Source of the DNA: a virus | Virus record (IMG/VR): IMGVR_UViG_3300025131_007035 | Coordinates: 1-28,468 of that record | Strand: one strand, 5' to 3' | Length of the DNA stretch: 28,468 nucleotides | Part shown: positions 8,271 to 15,494 of the stretch, in pieces | Layout of the letters: every line of letters begins with the position of its first letter | How positions within the stretch are numbered: the first letter of the stretch is position 1 | Program-made: the position numbers and the translations under genes | Notes under the pieces: model-generated | Told to the model about the DNA's origin: nothing | Seen by the model: only the letters and a program-made list of their open reading frames with translations | Databases searched by the model: none

Positions 8271-11200
8271 ATGCCTGAATTGACATTCAAAAGTGCCGGT
8301 GTCAGCACAAGAGAAATTGATCTTTCATCACCCAGCCAGACAGGGCCTACGGGCGTTCCTGCTGGTGTGATTGGTACAGCTAATTTGGGACCAGCATTTG
8401 TCCCAATTACTGTTGCTAACTTTTCAGAGTTTGTTTCCGCTTTTGGAGGCACTGATGGGAAAAAATTTGGACCGCTTGCAGTTAACGAGTGGCTAAAGAA
8501 CGCACAGGCTCTTACCTATGTAAGAGTTCTCGGAGCCGGTGATGGCAAGAAAAGAAACTCTTCTACAGGAAAGGTTACTAATGCTGGATTCGTGGTCGGT
8601 GCTAGACAGGTACAGGATAACGGAATAGTTGGTCACAATCCATATGCAAATACTGGACAGGCAGGAAATACTTTCTTTCTCGGCTGCTATATGTCACAGT
8701 CTGCGGGTAGCTCATACTTTACTGATGCTGGAATTTCAACACCTGCAGTGACTATCAACTACTCTGGCGCAGATCAGGACATGAAAGCATGGCAGGGTGT
8801 TCCCGTACTAAGAGGTGTAATTATGGCACCCTCTGGCGTTCTTTTAGCACTGTCATCTAGTACGACTTCTGCAGGAACAGGTGCAGGAACGGGACCGGCA
8901 TCAACTACAAATGGAATTCTTGGAGATAGCACAGTTAGGGGTACATTGACAGGATCCATGGTTATGGCCAATCAAAACTTTACAATATTCCTAAACGGTC
9001 ACAAGGGTCTCACTGGTGATCCTAGGGTCATAACAGCATCAATGGATGTTAATTCACCTTCATACTTTTCCAAAGTCTTAAATACAGATCCAAAACTTAT
9101 TGAGCAGAAAGGTCATCTGTTATATTCACACTATGATATTCATTCTGCAGTTGCAGTTCCAACAGGCTCTGGAATCTTAACAGGGTCTAGGCTAGACATT
9201 ACAACAGAAGAGATTGTCTTTATGACAACTGGTGCACTAAGCCAGCCGACACAGGCAGGTGGAAACTCAACAGTACCAGAGTACAGGACATTTGAAGATA
9301 GATTTAGTAATGCAAAATCACCGTATATTATATCACAAAAATTTGGTGGAAAGCCATATGATCTGTTTAGAGTAGAAGCTCTATCTGATGGTGCTGATAC
9401 AAATACACAATACAAGATATCAATTGAAAATCTTGCTAAGTCAAATTCCGATGTAAATAAGTTTGGAAAATTCGACCTTGTTGTAAGAAGCTTCTTTGAT
9501 ACAGATGACGAGAAATCTGTAATGGAATCATTCAGGGGGCTAAGCCTTGACAAAGATTCAGATAGATATTTTGCAAGAGTTGTCGGTGATCAAAGAGCAT
9601 ATTTTGACTTTGATCAATCTTCAGACTCTCAGAAGCTAGTTGTCGACGGAGACTTTCCAAACAGATCTAGATATATTCGAGTTAAGGTCAGCGATCAACA
9701 GGATGCAGGTGAGGTTCCAGACAACGCACTCCCACTAGGCTACAGAGGATATAGTCACCTCGTTACGTCAGGGACACAGCCCATGACAAATATGGAACTT
9801 GCAAATGCAGCAGCTGCAGAAAGCGGAATCCTGCTTTCAGGATCATACAATGTACTTAAGAAGATTGTTGAACCACCTGTTCCCATGAGAGATAATATAG
9901 CTCTAGGAACAGGAAATAAAAAGAGAATTGATTCTAGGCTATACTGGGGAACTCAATTTACAAGAAAGACTGATGTGTCTGAGCCGAATAAGCCAGATCT
10001 CTTTGATCAGTCATTTGTAAGTTACACAAAGTACTTTCCAAGCTTCGCGCTATCTAATCAAAAATTCTCAATTGGAAATAATGCAGGTGTAGCTGACACT
10101 GCTGCTAACGGAATAATAGATTCAGATAGATTTAATAATAATAAATTTACTCTAGAGAATATTTCAGTTAGAACAGGATCGGATACATACGCAGATCCGA
10201 AAGAATGGGTCAGCGCATCATACAAGAGGCGCGGTGGAATATCCATAGACAGAGATCTAAAGACAAGAGCTTTTAGTGCAGATGATCTTGGAGTTGTCGG
10301 AAATAGAACGTTTGCAAAATTCTCATTCTTCTTGCAGGGAGGATTCGACGGAGTCAATATCTTCGATAAGGATAAGTCAGCGCTAAATGACAATGCTGCT
10401 AAGCGAGAGATGGATGATTCAGCTTCACAAGGCGGATCAGAAGGTCCAACAGTTGCATCATTCAGAAAGGCTATTGACATTATTGGGAATAAATCAGATG
10501 TTGAAATCAAGGTTCTTGCAATTCCAGGCATGAGAGATGAATCGATTACAGATTATGCAACCGATGCAGTTGAAAATAGATTTGACGCTATCTACGTGAT
10601 GGACATAGAGGAGAGAGATGTGCTCAATAATGTTGTTACATCATCTGCTCAGGACATAAGTGTTTCAGACACTGTTGCGGCATTTAAGAATAGAGCACTT
10701 GATTCATCGTTTGCTGCAGCTTATTTTCCAGATGTTGTTATGCAAGACCCCTCTACACGTACAAATGTTAGATGTCCACCGTCTGTAGCAGTACTTGGTG
10801 CATTTTCACTTAATGACGCAATAGGGCATCCGTGGTTCGCACCAGCAGGATTTACAAGGGGATCTCTATCTTCAGTGACTCAGGCGTCTGTTGATCTAAA
10901 TAGGGCAAATCTTGATACAATATATGATGCAGACATTAACCCGATTACTGACTTTCCCGGAACTGGTTACGTCATATGGGGACAAAAGACTCTTCAAGCA
11001 GCTGCATCTGCTCTTGATAGAGTCAATGTAAGAAGGCTTCTAATCGACATTAGAAGAAAAGTCCGTGCTGTTGCAAATACGCTTCTATTTGAACCAAATA
11101 GAACAGAAACTCTTGAGAAATTTTCAGGATTAGTTAATCCAATTCTTCAAAAAATTCAGGAGCAAAGCGGACTCGATAGGTTTAAAGTTGTAATTGATAC

Positions 11201-11327
11201 AACTACCACAACTCAGGCCGATATTGAAAACAATACGATCAGAGGAAAGATATTTGTACAGCCAACTAGGACAGTTGAATTCGTTGCACTAGACTTTGTT
11301 GTAACAAATGCAGGTGCAGAAGTTTAG
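8271..11327 (+). CDS. gp18: Tail sheath protein, copy 2
   Basis: 1018 residues from ATG 8271. An in-frame TTG at 8256 would add MEIVR, but the start at 8271 aligns exactly with copy 1 (MPELTFKSAGVSTREIDLS against MAEQTFRSPGFFEREIDLS) and GGAG lies ten bases upstream. It shares with copy 1 the GVPAGVIGTANLGPAF segment, KKFGPLAVNEWLKN, the VLGAG turn and a C-terminal core (about 888-1018) that aligns almost without gaps: FPGTGYVIWGQKTLQ, SALDRVNVRRLL, GLDRFKVVID. The middle regions differ strongly in sequence. It may form a mixed sheath with copy 1, a different section of the tail, or a host-dependent alternative. Family call is firm; the division of labour is unknown. Confidence 0.95.
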   Translation: MPELTFKSAGVSTREIDLSSPSQTGPTGVPAGVIGTANLGPAFVPITVANFSEFVSAFGGTDGKKFGPLAVNEWLKNAQALTYVRVLGAGDGKKRNSSTGKVTNAGFVVGARQVQDNGIVGHNPYANTGQAGNTFFLGCYMSQSAGSSYFTDAGISTPAVTINYSGADQDMKAWQGVPVLRGVIMAPSGVLLALSSSTTSAGTGAGTGPASTTNGILGDSTVRGTLTGSMVMANQNFTIFLNGHKGLTGDPRVITASMDVNSPSYFSKVLNTDPKLIEQKGHLLYSHYDIHSAVAVPTGSGILTGSRLDITTEEIVFMTTGALSQPTQAGGNSTVPEYRTFEDRFSNAKSPYIISQKFGGKPYDLFRVEALSDGADTNTQYKISIENLAKSNSDVNKFGKFDLVVRSFFDTDDEKSVMESFRGLSLDKDSDRYFARVVGDQRAYFDFDQSSDSQKLVVDGDFPNRSRYIRVKVSDQQDAGEVPDNALPLGYRGYSHLVTSGTQPMTNMELANAAAAESGILLSGSYNVLKKIVEPPVPMRDNIALGTGNKKRIDSRLYWGTQFTRKTDVSEPNKPDLFDQSFVSYTKYFPSFALSNQKFSIGNNAGVADTAANGIIDSDRFNNNKFTLENISVRTGSDTYADPKEWVSASYKRRGGISIDRDLKTRAFSADDLGVVGNRTFAKFSFFLQGGFDGVNIFDKDKSALNDNAAKREMDDSASQGGSEGPTVASFRKAIDIIGNKSDVEIKVLAIPGMRDESITDYATDAVENRFDAIYVMDIEERDVLNNVVTSSAQDISVSDTVAAFKNRALDSSFAAAYFPDVVMQDPSTRTNVRCPPSVAVLGAFSLNDAIGHPWFAPAGFTRGSLSSVTQASVDLNRANLDTIYDADINPITDFPGTGYVIWGQKTLQAAASALDRVNVRRLLIDIRRKVRAVANTLLFEPNRTETLEKFSGLVNPILQKIQEQSGLDRFKVVIDTTTTTQADIENNTIRGKIFVQPTRTVEFVALDFVVTNAGAEV

Positions 11328-11343
11328 AAAAACTAATAAGAGA

Positions 11344-11351
11344 TATATTTA
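11344..11351 (+). promoter_or_regulatory. Promoter-like TATATTTA motif before the tail tube gene
   Basis: Exact octamer TATATTTA followed by G, 30 bases before the tube ATG. An AGGAGA site (11367-11372) follows at normal spacing, so the layout promoter-motif, leader, binding site, ATG is complete. Confidence 0.6.
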
Positions 11352-11381
11352 GAATAGTAATCCGTCAGGAGAGATTTAAAA

Positions 11382-11873
11382 ATGGCCGAAACACTTTCAG
11401 TTAATGACTTACTTCCAAATAAGTTTGAACCCAAGAGAAAATATCGATGGGTATTTGCCCTCGAGGGAATCGATGCATTCTTGATCAAGTCTGCAGCCCG
11501 TCCTGGGTTTAGCTTCACAGAGACTGAGATCAAGTATGTTAACTCTATGAGATACCTTGCGGGACGTATGAAATTTGAGACAATATCAGTTTCATTACAC
11601 GACCCAATTGCGCCATCAGGTGCGCAGCAGGTCATGGAGTGGCTTAGAACTCACTACGAATCAGTCTCAGGAAGAGCTGGTTACGCAGATTTTTACAAGA
11701 GAGACTGTCAGCTTAAACTTCTAGATCCAGTTGGAACTGTTGTTGAGCTCTGGGATCTAAAGGGATGCTGGCTCCAGAACGCTAAGTATGGTGATCTTTC
11801 ATACGATGATGACAGCGGAATGATGGCTGTAGATATGACAATCCGGTTTGATAACTGCGTTCTACAGTACTGA
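11382..11873 (+). CDS. gp19: Tail tube protein, T4 gp19-like
   Basis: 163 residues, exactly the length of T4 gp19. The order of segments fits the tube fold: NKFEPKRKYRWVFALEGID, a SAARPGFSFTETEIKYVN strand pair, GRMKFETISVSLHDPIAPSG, a helix with QQVMEWLRTHYESVSG, then DFYKRDCQLKLLDPVGTVVE, LWDLKGCWLQNAKYGDLSYD and a final MAVDMTIRFDNCVLQY. These correspond to the beta-barrel of gp19 with the long loop and single helix. It polymerises on the baseplate into the tube through which DNA passes. Only one tube gene is present for two sheath genes. It has its own promoter-like motif and is closed by a palindrome, as expected for a highly expressed single gene. Confidence 0.93.
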   Translation: MAETLSVNDLLPNKFEPKRKYRWVFALEGIDAFLIKSAARPGFSFTETEIKYVNSMRYLAGRMKFETISVSLHDPIAPSGAQQVMEWLRTHYESVSGRAGYADFYKRDCQLKLLDPVGTVVELWDLKGCWLQNAKYGDLSYDDDSGMMAVDMTIRFDNCVLQY

Positions 11874-11896
11874 TAGTATTTCTTCTTATTCTTATT

Positions 11897-11919
11897 TCAG
11901 ACTCACACTGTGAGTCTGA
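11897..11919 (+). terminator. Near-perfect palindrome after the tail tube gene, probable terminator
   Basis: TCAGACTCA (11897-11905) pairs with TGAGTCTGA (11911-11919) around CACTG; at DNA level the palindrome is perfect up to a single central base. It lies 24 bases after the tube stop. The downstream tail ATTTAGTTT is only moderately T-rich, so termination may be partial, or the hairpin may protect the tube mRNA 3' end. Confidence 0.65.
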
Positions 11920-11941
11920 TTTAGTTTACAATGAATCATTG

Positions 11942-11949
11942 TTTATTTA
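11942..11949 (+). promoter_or_regulatory. Promoter-like TTTATTTA motif before the gp26-like gene
   Basis: TTTATTTA, one base off TATATTTA, 25 bases before GTG 11975 and downstream of the palindrome at 11897. AGGAGA (11964-11969) lies five bases before the start. Weaker than the exact copies. Confidence 0.35.
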
Positions 11950-11974
11950 AATTTGAATATCATAGGAGACTATT

Positions 11975-12829
11975 GTGTCTGAAAATAGAGAAGATAGAAA
12001 TAAGATCTTTGGCGGTGTTGAACATTCCCAAGGAATTGAGAAAAGAGATGTTATGGTTTCTGATTTTGGGTGGGAAGTTCCTGTTGAATCAGTTCCGATT
12101 CCGTCTGAAGGAAAGGTCTATTCTCAAAATAGCAGTATGTTCGGAAGGAAAACAGTTAATATTAAGGCAATGACAGCAAAGGAGGAGGATATTCTATCAT
12201 CTAGGGCTTTAATAAGTAACGGAACAGTTATTAAGCACTTGATTAGATCATGTGTTATTGACGACGACGTTGATGTTGATGATATGTTGCTAGGTGATAG
12301 AAATGCACTTATGATCTCTATAAGAATCACTGGATATGGAGTAGAGTATAGTGCATTTTGTAATTGTCCCGTGTGTGGAGATAAGTCGAAAAGCACTTTT
12401 AACTTAGGTGAGCTTCCCATTAAGAGGCTTGAACTTGACCCTATTAGTCCAGGAGAAAACTGTTTTGAATATACACTTCCAGTTTCTGGAAAGACAGTAT
12501 TCTTTAAGTTCTTAACAGGAAGAGATGATAAGATAATGGAAGAAGAAGTCAAAAAGATGAGAAAGCTTTTTCCAGATAGAGAGGTTGACAATTTGGTCAC
12601 TAGAAAGCTTAGGGCAGCTATTGTCTCTATTGACGGTGTGAAAGATAAGAGTAAGTTGAATAAGTTTATAGAAAATATGCCAGCTCTTGATTCTAGAAAT
12701 TTAAGACAGTTTATCGTGCTTAACGAGCCCGGCATAGATACAAAGGGAAATATGAAATGCGCTTCATGCGGAAAGGTTTCGGAGGTGAGCCTCCCCATGG
12801 GCGCAAGCTTTTTTTGGCCTTCCGTCTGA
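11975..12829 (+). CDS. gp26: Baseplate/tail assembly protein, T4 gp26-like (T4_baseplate family), zero-frame product
   Basis: 284 residues from GTG 11975 (AGGAGA five bases upstream). The family core is clear: an IPSEGKVY start (42-49), VNIKAMTAKEEDILSSRALI (61-80), a GTVIKHLIRSCVID stretch, then LLGDRNALMISIRITGYGVEY (105-125). It is followed by a Cys cluster C129/C131/C134 and a second C262-x-x-C265, together a likely zinc ribbon interrupted by a helical domain with VDNLVTRKLRAAIVSIDG. The gene stands between tube and tape measure, where myophages keep the tail assembly chaperone pair. The frame ends just after a run of seven T, and a second frame continues at once (next entry), so this is probably the shorter of two products. 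Its likely role is to chaperone the tape measure or assemble the hub; the gp26 family assignment is mine from motif memory. Confidence 0.85.
   Translation: MSENREDRNKIFGGVEHSQGIEKRDVMVSDFGWEVPVESVPIPSEGKVYSQNSSMFGRKTVNIKAMTAKEEDILSSRALISNGTVIKHLIRSCVIDDDVDVDDMLLGDRNALMISIRITGYGVEYSAFCNCPVCGDKSKSTFNLGELPIKRLELDPISPGENCFEYTLPVSGKTVFFKFLTGRDDKIMEEEVKKMRKLFPDREVDNLVTRKLRAAIVSIDGVKDKSKLNKFIENMPALDSRNLRQFIVLNEPGIDTKGNMKCASCGKVSEVSLPMGASFFWPSV
12809..12815 (+). other. Candidate programmed frameshift site (run of seven T)
   Basis: In the zero frame the bases read AGC TTT TTT TGG. A +1 slip of the Phe tRNA from TTT at 12812-12814 to TTT at 12813-12815, or a -2 slip, moves the ribosome into the frame that stays open to 13049. 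The zero-frame stop is only 12 bases later (12827-12829). No structure search was possible. Confidence 0.7.
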
Positions 12830-13049
12830 TTATAAAGAAACTGTTCTTGAGCAGATTTACTGGCTTGCGAAAAGACTGGGCTTTGGGTATGAAGAGAGTC
12901 GAAAGATGCCGATAAGATATAGAAGCTGGTTTATCGACAAGATGCTGGAAGATCAGAAGCGTGTAGCAGAAGAAAGAGACGGTGAGAAGATCACACAGGA
13001 GACTGGTCCCACTGTCAGCCTCTTAGGAACACGAAAGAGTTTCTCCTAA
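12816..13049 (+). CDS. Frameshift extension of the gp26-like gene (tail assembly chaperone long form)
   Basis: In the +1 frame relative to the previous gene, the sequence from GGC 12816 to TAA 13047-13049 encodes 77 residues. It starts GLPSDYKETVLEQIYWLAKR and continues with a charged helix around MPIRYRSWFIDKMLEDQKR. That frame is open back only to the TGA at 12786-12788 and contains no ATG, GTG or TTG before 12906, which lies inside the helical region. Independent initiation would therefore lose the first 30 residues, while frameshifting gives a 357-residue fusion. The 'M-P-I-x-x-R-x-x-x-I-x-K-M' helix resembles what I know from gp51-type proteins and the second part of other tail assembly chaperones. 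The region is clearly coding and would otherwise be an unexplained 220-base gap. A homopolymer error (one T too many) would also produce this picture. Confidence 0.8.
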   Translation, partial: GLPSDYKETVLEQIYWLAKRLGFGYEESRKMPIRYRSWFIDKMLEDQKRVAEERDGEKITQETGPTVSLLGTRKSFS

Positions 13050-13063
13050 TATTTCACGACTGT

Positions 13064-13071
13064 TATATTTA
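13064..13071 (+). promoter_or_regulatory. Promoter-like TATATTTA motif before the tape measure gene
   Basis: Exact octamer TATATTTA followed by G, 20 bases before GTG 13092. It is followed by AGGAAGG (13078-13084), a strong ribosome binding site with seven-base spacing that fixes the GTG start. Confidence 0.55.
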
Positions 13072-13091
13072 GAGATCAGGAAGGTGCTTTA

Positions 13092-15218
13092 GTGACTACT
13101 CGCGAAGACGCAATTAGATCTGCATTAAGAGATGTCGGGATCGACGACACCGGCGTTACACCTGGGACACTTGCGGCCCTGTCTGAACTCTCGGGCAGAT
13201 CGATTGACGTTGCTAACGCATTCAAGAATGCAGGTCAAGAACTCGATGGAGTGAATGAAGAGCTCGCGACGCTAACAGAGAGAGCTGAAGCAGGCGCTTC
13301 CGCCCTTGACGCAATGGCATCTTCAGGCAGGGGTGCCCTGTCTGGCATGATTTCAGCCTTCAGCACAGCCGCGAAAGAGGGAATGGATGGAATAGATGAG
13401 ACCTATAAAGCCCTCGGAATTCTCGGTGAAGAAAAGATAGACCTGTACACACAGCTTCAGGCAACGCTCGGTGGAGACTTTAGAACCCAATTAACTCAAT
13501 TTAATGAGGGTGCTACAGAGCTTCAATTCCAGGTCGGTGGCGTCATCAAAGAGATGTACAAGGATTTTTACACCGAGGGATATCGACAGTTCTTTGGATC
13601 TGCCGAGGAGTTCATGGGATACGCCTCTGAGATATACCTCTCTGTGGGAAGTGGCCTCGCAGCGATGAGAGACCTGGGATCCGATGCATCTCAGCAAATA
13701 GAAGAAGCTGCAATGATGGCGAGAGGCCTAGGGTTCTCTTCAACAGAAATGATGGACATGATGGACGCGAGGATGAGCCATTCCGGAGAGTTCAGCACTC
13801 AGATTCTTCGTGAGGTCACAGCTCACTCTGCTCTAGTCTCACAGGCAACAGGGGACTCACAGAAGGCAATTGCCCGCGGCATGTACGAGATGATGACAGA
13901 TGTCCAGACCTTCGGTGAGACCAGTGCAGAAGTTGCAGCCAGGACAGCAGGAAGTCTGAGGGAGCTCGGCCTGGAGATGAGAGACCTGGCTGCTGTGACA
14001 AACAAGTATCTAAACTTCGACTCAGCATCTGAATCTCTTGCAAACTTAAACACTGTTTTCGGAATGCAGCTAGACACAATGGCCATGATGGAAGCAGCAA
14101 ACCGTGACCCAATGGAAGCGATGAATATGCTGAGGGACTCGTTTCTTGCAACAGGTGAAGATTTCAGGACGATGTCACTTACCCAGCAGCGACTTCTGGC
14201 AGAGCAGGCTGGTCTAGAGATTGAGGCTGCGAAACGACTCTTCGACCCAACAGCACAGATCACGTCGATGGAGCAGCTACAGGATGCGGCTGCAGAGATG
14301 GAGGTTCCAACCGGTGCTGAGGCAATTGCCTCGCTGGCTGATGAGATTGCTAGGGTTCCAAGGCTGCAGGGAGAGTTCACAGATGCTGTTTTCAACCAGA
14401 TTGCAATGAATGACCTTGCAGGTGTGACAGATCAAGCCGCCCAGGCCCAGGCAGCGCTGACAGACTTTGCCCTGGGTGTTGGCAGTATTGACCAGGCAAA
14501 GAAGCTTCTTCCCCCACACATGCAGGAGGAGTTACAGGACACTGTCACCGGAATCAAGGAGCTGGTGTCAGACGGTGGAATGCTGGACTCGGTCACCAGC
14601 GGTCTCGGAGCTGTCACAGGTGACGCACAGAGGCTACCAGGAGATATTGCTGACCAGATGACGACTTCGCAGGCACTGGCTGCCGCTAGAAGCGGAGGTC
14701 AAGAGTTTGGTGATCAAATTATTGCAGGAATTGAGAGTCGCACCTCAACACACATTCCAACCATTGGAGAGATAACGACGTATGTAGACGCTCAAGGTAA
14801 TCCTTTACCCGGTCAAGGGTACGATGTCGACGATGTGATTGTTACAGATGATGGAACAATATTAGAACCTTCGGATGATGACACACTTGTAGCCCTTGCA
14901 AATGAGGGAGGGGCTATGCAAAACCTGGTTACAACCCTAGGAGAAAGTTTAAATTTTGACCTTGGCCCAGCTACAGCTCGGGCAGGCGGTACTGCTGGAA
15001 ACATCACAGAGCTTGTTGATGCAATTACCCGAAGTATTGAGGCACTAAGGACAGGAACCGGGGGAGCTACACCGACACCGGAGGCTGCTGCTGAGAGGCC
15101 TATAAACTTGAATCTCACACTTAACTTGGCGGGTAGGAGGCTGGCGGAGCTCAAGGACATGCTTCTTACATCTCCAGGTGTTAACGGCGTCGACTTTGAG
15201 AAGACAATATCAGACTAA
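13092..15218 (+). CDS. Probable tail tape measure protein
   Basis: 708 residues, almost entirely predicted helical in residues 1-520: long runs of Ala, Glu, Met, Leu and Gln without Cys, for example QQIEEAAMMARGLGFSSTEM and the segment around SLANLNTVFGMQLDTMAMME. Residues about 545-620 are acidic and Gly-rich, probably a flexible part, and the C terminus (about 650-708) ends in a short beta/alpha domain with INLNLTLNLAGRRLAELKDM. No long membrane segment is evident. It directly follows the frameshifting chaperone-like gene and precedes baseplate genes, the standard place of the tape measure. T4 gp29 has 590 residues; at about 0.15 nm per residue this protein would give a tail near 100 nm. 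Base composition is noticeably more GC-rich than in the sheath genes. The call rests on context, length and helicity. Confidence 0.75.
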   Translation: MTTREDAIRSALRDVGIDDTGVTPGTLAALSELSGRSIDVANAFKNAGQELDGVNEELATLTERAEAGASALDAMASSGRGALSGMISAFSTAAKEGMDGIDETYKALGILGEEKIDLYTQLQATLGGDFRTQLTQFNEGATELQFQVGGVIKEMYKDFYTEGYRQFFGSAEEFMGYASEIYLSVGSGLAAMRDLGSDASQQIEEAAMMARGLGFSSTEMMDMMDARMSHSGEFSTQILREVTAHSALVSQATGDSQKAIARGMYEMMTDVQTFGETSAEVAARTAGSLRELGLEMRDLAAVTNKYLNFDSASESLANLNTVFGMQLDTMAMMEAANRDPMEAMNMLRDSFLATGEDFRTMSLTQQRLLAEQAGLEIEAAKRLFDPTAQITSMEQLQDAAAEMEVPTGAEAIASLADEIARVPRLQGEFTDAVFNQIAMNDLAGVTDQAAQAQAALTDFALGVGSIDQAKKLLPPHMQEELQDTVTGIKELVSDGGMLDSVTSGLGAVTGDAQRLPGDIADQMTTSQALAAARSGGQEFGDQIIAGIESRTSTHIPTIGEITTYVDAQGNPLPGQGYDVDDVIVTDDGTILEPSDDDTLVALANEGGAMQNLVTTLGESLNFDLGPATARAGGTAGNITELVDAITRSIEALRTGTGGATPTPEAAAERPINLNLTLNLAGRRLAELKDMLLTSPGVNGVDFEKTISD

Positions 15219-15227
15219 GGATTATAG

Positions 15228-15494
15228 ATGGAAGATTTAATTTTGCAACTTGAGAGGGATCCAGAGATATTGGATCTGATTTCAGAGCTTTCTGAGAGTG
15301 AGCAGGAGATAATATTGTCGGAGATGAGAGAGACATCTGAAAGATTTCAGTCTGCATTGAATATTCTAGATGCATTTCTTATTGATGAGAGTTCAGTTCT
15401 TACATTCGTGGATACTGTTGGAGAGATTGTAAGTGACGGAGCATTATCAAATAACGTAGGTACGGAGGCGATACAGTGGCCAGAGAAACACTAA
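15228..15494 (+). CDS. Small acidic helical protein between tape measure and baseplate genes
   Basis: 88 residues, starting nine bases after the tape measure stop; AAGG overlapping that stop supplies the binding site. The protein is very acidic in its first half (MEDLILQLERDPEILDLISE, then ELSESEQEII) and reads as three helices. Its last 19 bases overlap the start of the next gene, and the next gene's GGAGG lies inside it, so the two are probably translationally coupled. I do not recognise the family. Its position would suit a tape measure or hub chaperone. The length, start signal and coupling make it a real gene. Confidence 0.75.
   Translation: MEDLILQLERDPEILDLISELSESEQEIILSEMRETSERFQSALNILDAFLIDESSVLTFVDTVGEIVSDGALSNNVGTEAIQWPEKH
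15464..15468 (+). promoter_or_regulatory. Ribosome binding site supporting GTG 15476
   Basis: GGAGG seven bases before GTG 15476, located inside the preceding small gene. It makes the overlapping GTG the natural start. Confidence 0.6.

Noticed and set aside
12124-12798. A 224-codon open frame on the - strand opposite the gp26-like gene
   Set aside because: The + strand frame shows conserved family motifs and Cys pairs; the reverse frame is a Ser/Leu-rich shadow.
13816-14395. Long open frames on the opposite strand of the tape measure gene
   Set aside because: They mirror the codon pattern of the + strand gene, have no binding sites, and their proteins are low-complexity Ser/Ala/Leu sequences.
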